A DNA stretch of 64,000 bases from NCBI RefSeq assembly GCF_018616375.1, contig NZ_JAEQBB010000002.1, forward strand, positions 248,001-312,000, given 5' to 3'. Origin of the DNA: Exiguobacterium sp. J17977 (lineage in GTDB: Bacteria; Bacillota; Bacilli; Exiguobacteriales; Exiguobacteriaceae). The position numbers were made by a program, and so were the translations under genes. The notes below the pieces were generated by a model that worked only from the letters and a program-made list of their open reading frames with translations, was not told the DNA's origin and did no database searches. Every line of letters starts with the position of its first letter. Positions within the stretch are counted from its first letter, which is position 1. Of the stretch, positions 61,724 through 64,000 are shown one piece after another.

Positions 61724-62434
61724 TCAGTTGTTTAAAAACTCGACTTCACCTTGTTCATTAATCGTATACCCTTGCGAATAAGCCGGGGCGAATGGGGAGT
61801 CATTATAGAGCAAATACCGAATGTCCTCACCGACTTTTGGCTCTACATCCGTGTTCTCAAGGGCGGCCTCCAGGTCAGCCCGGTAGTCGACAAATAATTG
61901 TCCGGTGCCGTCGACATAGATCGGCAACTCGTTTTCCGTGTACGGGCTCGGAATACTCGGCTCTTCAGAGACGAAGATGAGATCGTAATCGATCGTGAAT
62001 TGATTCTTTCCGAGCGACCCGTCAAACGGGAACTTACCTGCTTTGGCCCGGAACGCGTTAATGTTCGTCTGCAACTGCTGCAAACTTTCAGACACTCGTA
62101 AATCAATGAGTTTGACCGTCGGCTCCGTTTCAGCGTCCACGAGGACGTACAAAAATAGGCCGCCTCCTTCAAAGCTGTTCGCCGGCGGGTCAGCCAAATA
62201 CCCGGGCACGAGCCGAGCGAACTCGACCGGATAGCGCTCCATGAGCGGCGTCTCGGCCGGTCTTGTCTTTATCGGCAACACGCCGGTCGTCTCCTTGAAC
62301 GAGTCGACGGCCGTCTGTACCGACTGCAGTTGGTCTTCATACGGGACGTTGTCGACCCGGTTCGAATCCGGGAACATACATCCACTGAGCACGGTCGCCG
62401 CCAATAGACTCACGACCAAAAAAATCCGTTTCAC
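61724..62434 (-). CDS. YphF-like lipoprotein
   Basis: A 236-residue exported lipoprotein: signal peptide with lipobox LSGC (Cys19) and a soluble, acidic domain. Two similar halves appear (LQSVQTAVDSFKETTGVLPIK and LQQLQTNINAFRAKAGKFPF), suggesting an internal duplication. Place before hbs and after a YphE-like gene, and size, match B. subtilis YphF. Function unknown. The start is GTG with AGGGGG about 8 bases upstream. Confidence 0.8.
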   Translation of the reverse strand: MKRIFLVVSLLAATVLSGCMFPDSNRVDNVPYEDQLQSVQTAVDSFKETTGVLPIKTRPAETPLMERYPVEFARLVPGYLADPPANSFEGGGLFLYVLVDAETEPTVKLIDLRVSESLQQLQTNINAFRAKAGKFPFDGSLGKNQFTIDYDLIFVSEEPSIPSPYTENELPIYVDGTGQLFVDYRADLEAALENTDVEPKVGEDIRYLLYNDSPFAPAYSQGYTINEQGEVEFLNN

Positions 62435-62437
62435 GTC

Positions 62438-62638
62438 TTATCCCCCTGTCGGTCCTGAAGCGACCACATAAATCATGATGATCGTTCCAAATAAAAATAT
62501 GACGAATGCGATGACGCGGACGAGCGCCGCAAACCATCCCGTTAGTTTCGTATGGCTGACTGCCACCATGAGCGCGGCGATGGCAAACGCCCCGATGCCC
62601 GCAAATGAAATCCACATCTTGATCAGTGACGGTGTCAC
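62438..62638 (-). CDS. YphE-like small membrane protein (DUF2768)
   Basis: A 66-residue protein with two membrane helices (IKMWISFAGIGAFAIAALMVAV and ALVRVIAFVIFLFGTIIMIYVV, in parts). I chose the GTG at 62638 because GAGGGG lies 6 bases upstream, which gives the 66-67 residue size of YphE. The longer frame has no site. It overlaps nothing and ends 3 bases before the lipoprotein gene. Function unknown. Confidence 0.75.
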   Translation of the reverse strand: MTPSLIKMWISFAGIGAFAIAALMVAVSHTKLTGWFAALVRVIAFVIFLFGTIIMIYVVASGPTGG

Positions 62639-62690
62639 GTCTATCCCCTCGACTTTCTCTATAATTCTAGCTCCGTACATTAGTGTAGCA

Positions 62691-62730
62691 AAAAAAACAA
62701 AGGAACTGAACGAAAACGTCAGTCCCTTTG
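62691..62730 (-). terminator. Terminator overlapping the gpsA stop
   Basis: CAAAGGGACTGA and TCAGTTCCTTTG (one G-T wobble) pair on the minus strand and are followed by eight T residues. The first arm encodes the last residues of GpsA. Confidence 0.85.
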
Positions 62731-63762
62731 CTCTACGTCGCCTTCGAAATGGAACACTTCTTCCATTTCATGCTTCTGTGGGCGTCTCATTAACTTTTGT
62801 ACTTCATCGTGCGGACTCTTGCCTTCGAATAACACGTTGTAGAGCGCCTCTGTAATCGGCATCTCGACACCGGCTTCTCGAGCAAGCGTATGCGCCGCTT
62901 CACAGGCACGAACACCTTCCACGACCATGCCCATTTGACCGAGCACATCCTCGAGCTTCTCGCCGCGACCGATCGCGTTCCCGGCGCGCCAGTTACGGCT
63001 ATGCTGAGACGTGGCCGTGACAATCAAATCGCCGATTCCCGTCAAGCCAGAAAACGACGCCGGGTTGGCACCGAGTTTGACCCCGAGCCGGGCGATCTCG
63101 ACGATCCCGCGTGTCATGAGGGCCGCTTTGGCGTTATCGCCATAGCCGAGCCCGTCCGTCATTCCTGCGGCGAGCGCAATGATGTTTTTAAGCGCGCCCC
63201 CGTACTCCGCCCCGATGACATCCGAATTCAAATAGACCCGGAACTGATCGTTCGTGAGCAACTCTTGAATCTCATCGGCCACATCCAAGTCCTCGCAAGC
63301 GATGGTGATGGTCGTCAATTTACGGACGGCCACTTCCTCGGCATGCGTCGGTCCCGTCAAGACACCGATGGCCCGACGTTTCGACGGGTCGATCTCTTCG
63401 GCGATAATCTCCGACAGACGCTTATGCGTCTTCGGTTCGATTCCTTTGGCGGCATGCACGATGACCGCCGGTTCCGTAAGGAGCGCGTTCAATTCTCGCG
63501 ATACCGGACGGATTGCCGAACTCGGGACGACAAGGAACACGATGGAGCGGCCTTTGACCGCTTCCGCCAAGTCTGTCGTCGCCCGAATCGAAGTCGGCAA
63601 CGGTGCGTCTTTCAAATAGGTCGCGTTCGTATGGGCCGTGTTGATTTCATGAACGTGATCTTCCTCACGTCCATACAACAGAACATCATGCCCATTGTCA
63701 GCGAGGACGAGCGAAATCGCCGTTCCCCAGCTCCCCGCGCCGATGACAGCTACTTTTGCCAT
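62719..63762 (-). CDS. gpsA: Glycerol-3-phosphate dehydrogenase [NAD(P)+]
   Basis: Makes sn-glycerol 3-phosphate for phospholipids. The product is 347 residues from the ATG at 63762 (GGGGGTG 6 bases upstream). The Rossmann start AVIGAGSWGTAISLVLADNG, VIVHAAKGIEP, the catalytic-lysine region EYGGALKNIIALAAG and GLTGIGDLIVTATSQHSRN are all present. It follows der as in Bacillus. Confidence 0.97.
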   Translation of the reverse strand: MAKVAVIGAGSWGTAISLVLADNGHDVLLYGREEDHVHEINTAHTNATYLKDAPLPTSIRATTDLAEAVKGRSIVFLVVPSSAIRPVSRELNALLTEPAVIVHAAKGIEPKTHKRLSEIIAEEIDPSKRRAIGVLTGPTHAEEVAVRKLTTITIACEDLDVADEIQELLTNDQFRVYLNSDVIGAEYGGALKNIIALAAGMTDGLGYGDNAKAALMTRGIVEIARLGVKLGANPASFSGLTGIGDLIVTATSQHSRNWRAGNAIGRGEKLEDVLGQMGMVVEGVRACEAAHTLAREAGVEMPITEALYNVLFEGKSPHDEVQKLMRRPQKHEMEEVFHFEGDVEQRD

Positions 63763-63779
63763 AGGAGGCACCCCCATTA

Positions 63780-64000
63780 CTAGTTTTTCTGACGAGCCAC
63801 GATATGAATCGGTGTACCAGTAAAGTCAAATGCGCGGCGAATCTGGTTATCTAGATAACGTTTGTATGAGAAGTGAAGCAACTCTGGATCGTTGACGAAC
63901 AACACGAACGTCGGCGGCTCGATGGCCACTTGCGTCGCGTAGTTAATCTTGAGTCGTTGTCCTTTATCCGTCGGTGTCGGGTTCATCGCGACAGCGTCAA
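63780..64000 (-). CDS. der: Ribosome biogenesis GTPase Der (EngA), C-terminal part only
   Basis: Only the last ~73 residues are visible; the gene continues past the right edge. They form the C-terminal KH-like domain, with the conserved [39 protein letters not shown] and the ending [11 protein letters not shown]. Der uses two GTPase domains to help mature the 50S subunit; those lie outside the window. It is just upstream of gpsA, the conserved order. Confidence 0.93.
   Translation of the reverse strand, partial: DAVAMNPTPTDKGQRLKINYATQVAIEPPTFVLFVNDPELLHFSYKRYLDNQIRRAFDFTGTPIHIVARQKN

Noticed and set aside
62890-63783. Long plus-strand frame of 297 codons opposite gpsA
   Set aside because: It is the mirror of gpsA codons in a GC-richer genome, has no ribosome binding site and no recognisable protein features.

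Overview
The window looks like a low-GC-lineage Gram-positive (Firmicutes, Bacillales) chromosome of moderate GC content, most likely Exiguobacterium. The evidence is a gene order very close to the Bacillus subtilis hbs-ndk-aro-qcr-bshAB-panBCD-dinG-ponA-gpsB segment, strong AGGAGG-type ribosome binding sites, many GTG/TTG starts, classical intrinsic terminators, and the absence of the spore gene spoIVA that sits next to hbs in Bacillus. The species call is inference. I see no tRNA, rRNA, CRISPR array, insertion sequence or prophage. Both edges cut a gene: a TIM-barrel-like protein at the left and der (engA) at the right.

Left part (1-23.4 kb). A ten-gene histidine operon hisZGDCBHAFIE runs leftwards with overlapping genes, and hisJ (histidinol phosphatase) is divergent, so the whole pathway from PRPP and ATP to histidine is present. 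Next come a dCMP-deaminase-like gene, an xpaC-telA pair behind a SigW-like promoter, a sodium:amino-acid symporter, a compatible-solute-type ABC transporter with fused permease and binding domains linked to a lipid kinase, and a secreted 3D-domain wall enzyme with WalR boxes. Several small or unknown genes, a CoA-type Nudix hydrolase and a flavin monooxygenase follow.

Middle part (23.4-46.5 kb). Genome maintenance and wall genes dominate: gpsB-ypsA, mrfB-mrfA (mitomycin repair), ponA-recU, nth, dnaD, asnS, aspB, ypmA-ypmB and dinG. A DUF3800 gene of accessory character sits between recU and nth. Cofactor genes follow: panB-panC-panD behind a leader that carries a pan-type RNA hairpin and an intrinsic terminator, then birA, cca, bshA and bshB1 (bacillithiol).

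Right part (46.5-64 kb). A YitT-type membrane protein, a Gre-family factor, a YugP-type zinc peptidase, ypjA, the menaquinol:cytochrome c reductase genes qcrABC, ypiF, reoY-ypiA, aroC-aroB-aroA, cheR, ndk, the menaquinone side-chain and methylation genes hepS-menG-hepT, hbs, yphF-like and yphE-like genes, gpsA and der. Menaquinone made with hepS/menG/hepT is the electron donor of QcrABC, and the aro genes feed chorismate to menaquinone and aromatic amino acids.

The most notable non-coding signals are the panBCD leader RNA, the WalR boxes upstream of the 3D protein, the SigW-like promoter of xpaC-telA, a long inverted repeat bracketing the recU leader, and a perfect cre-like palindrome over a stop codon.
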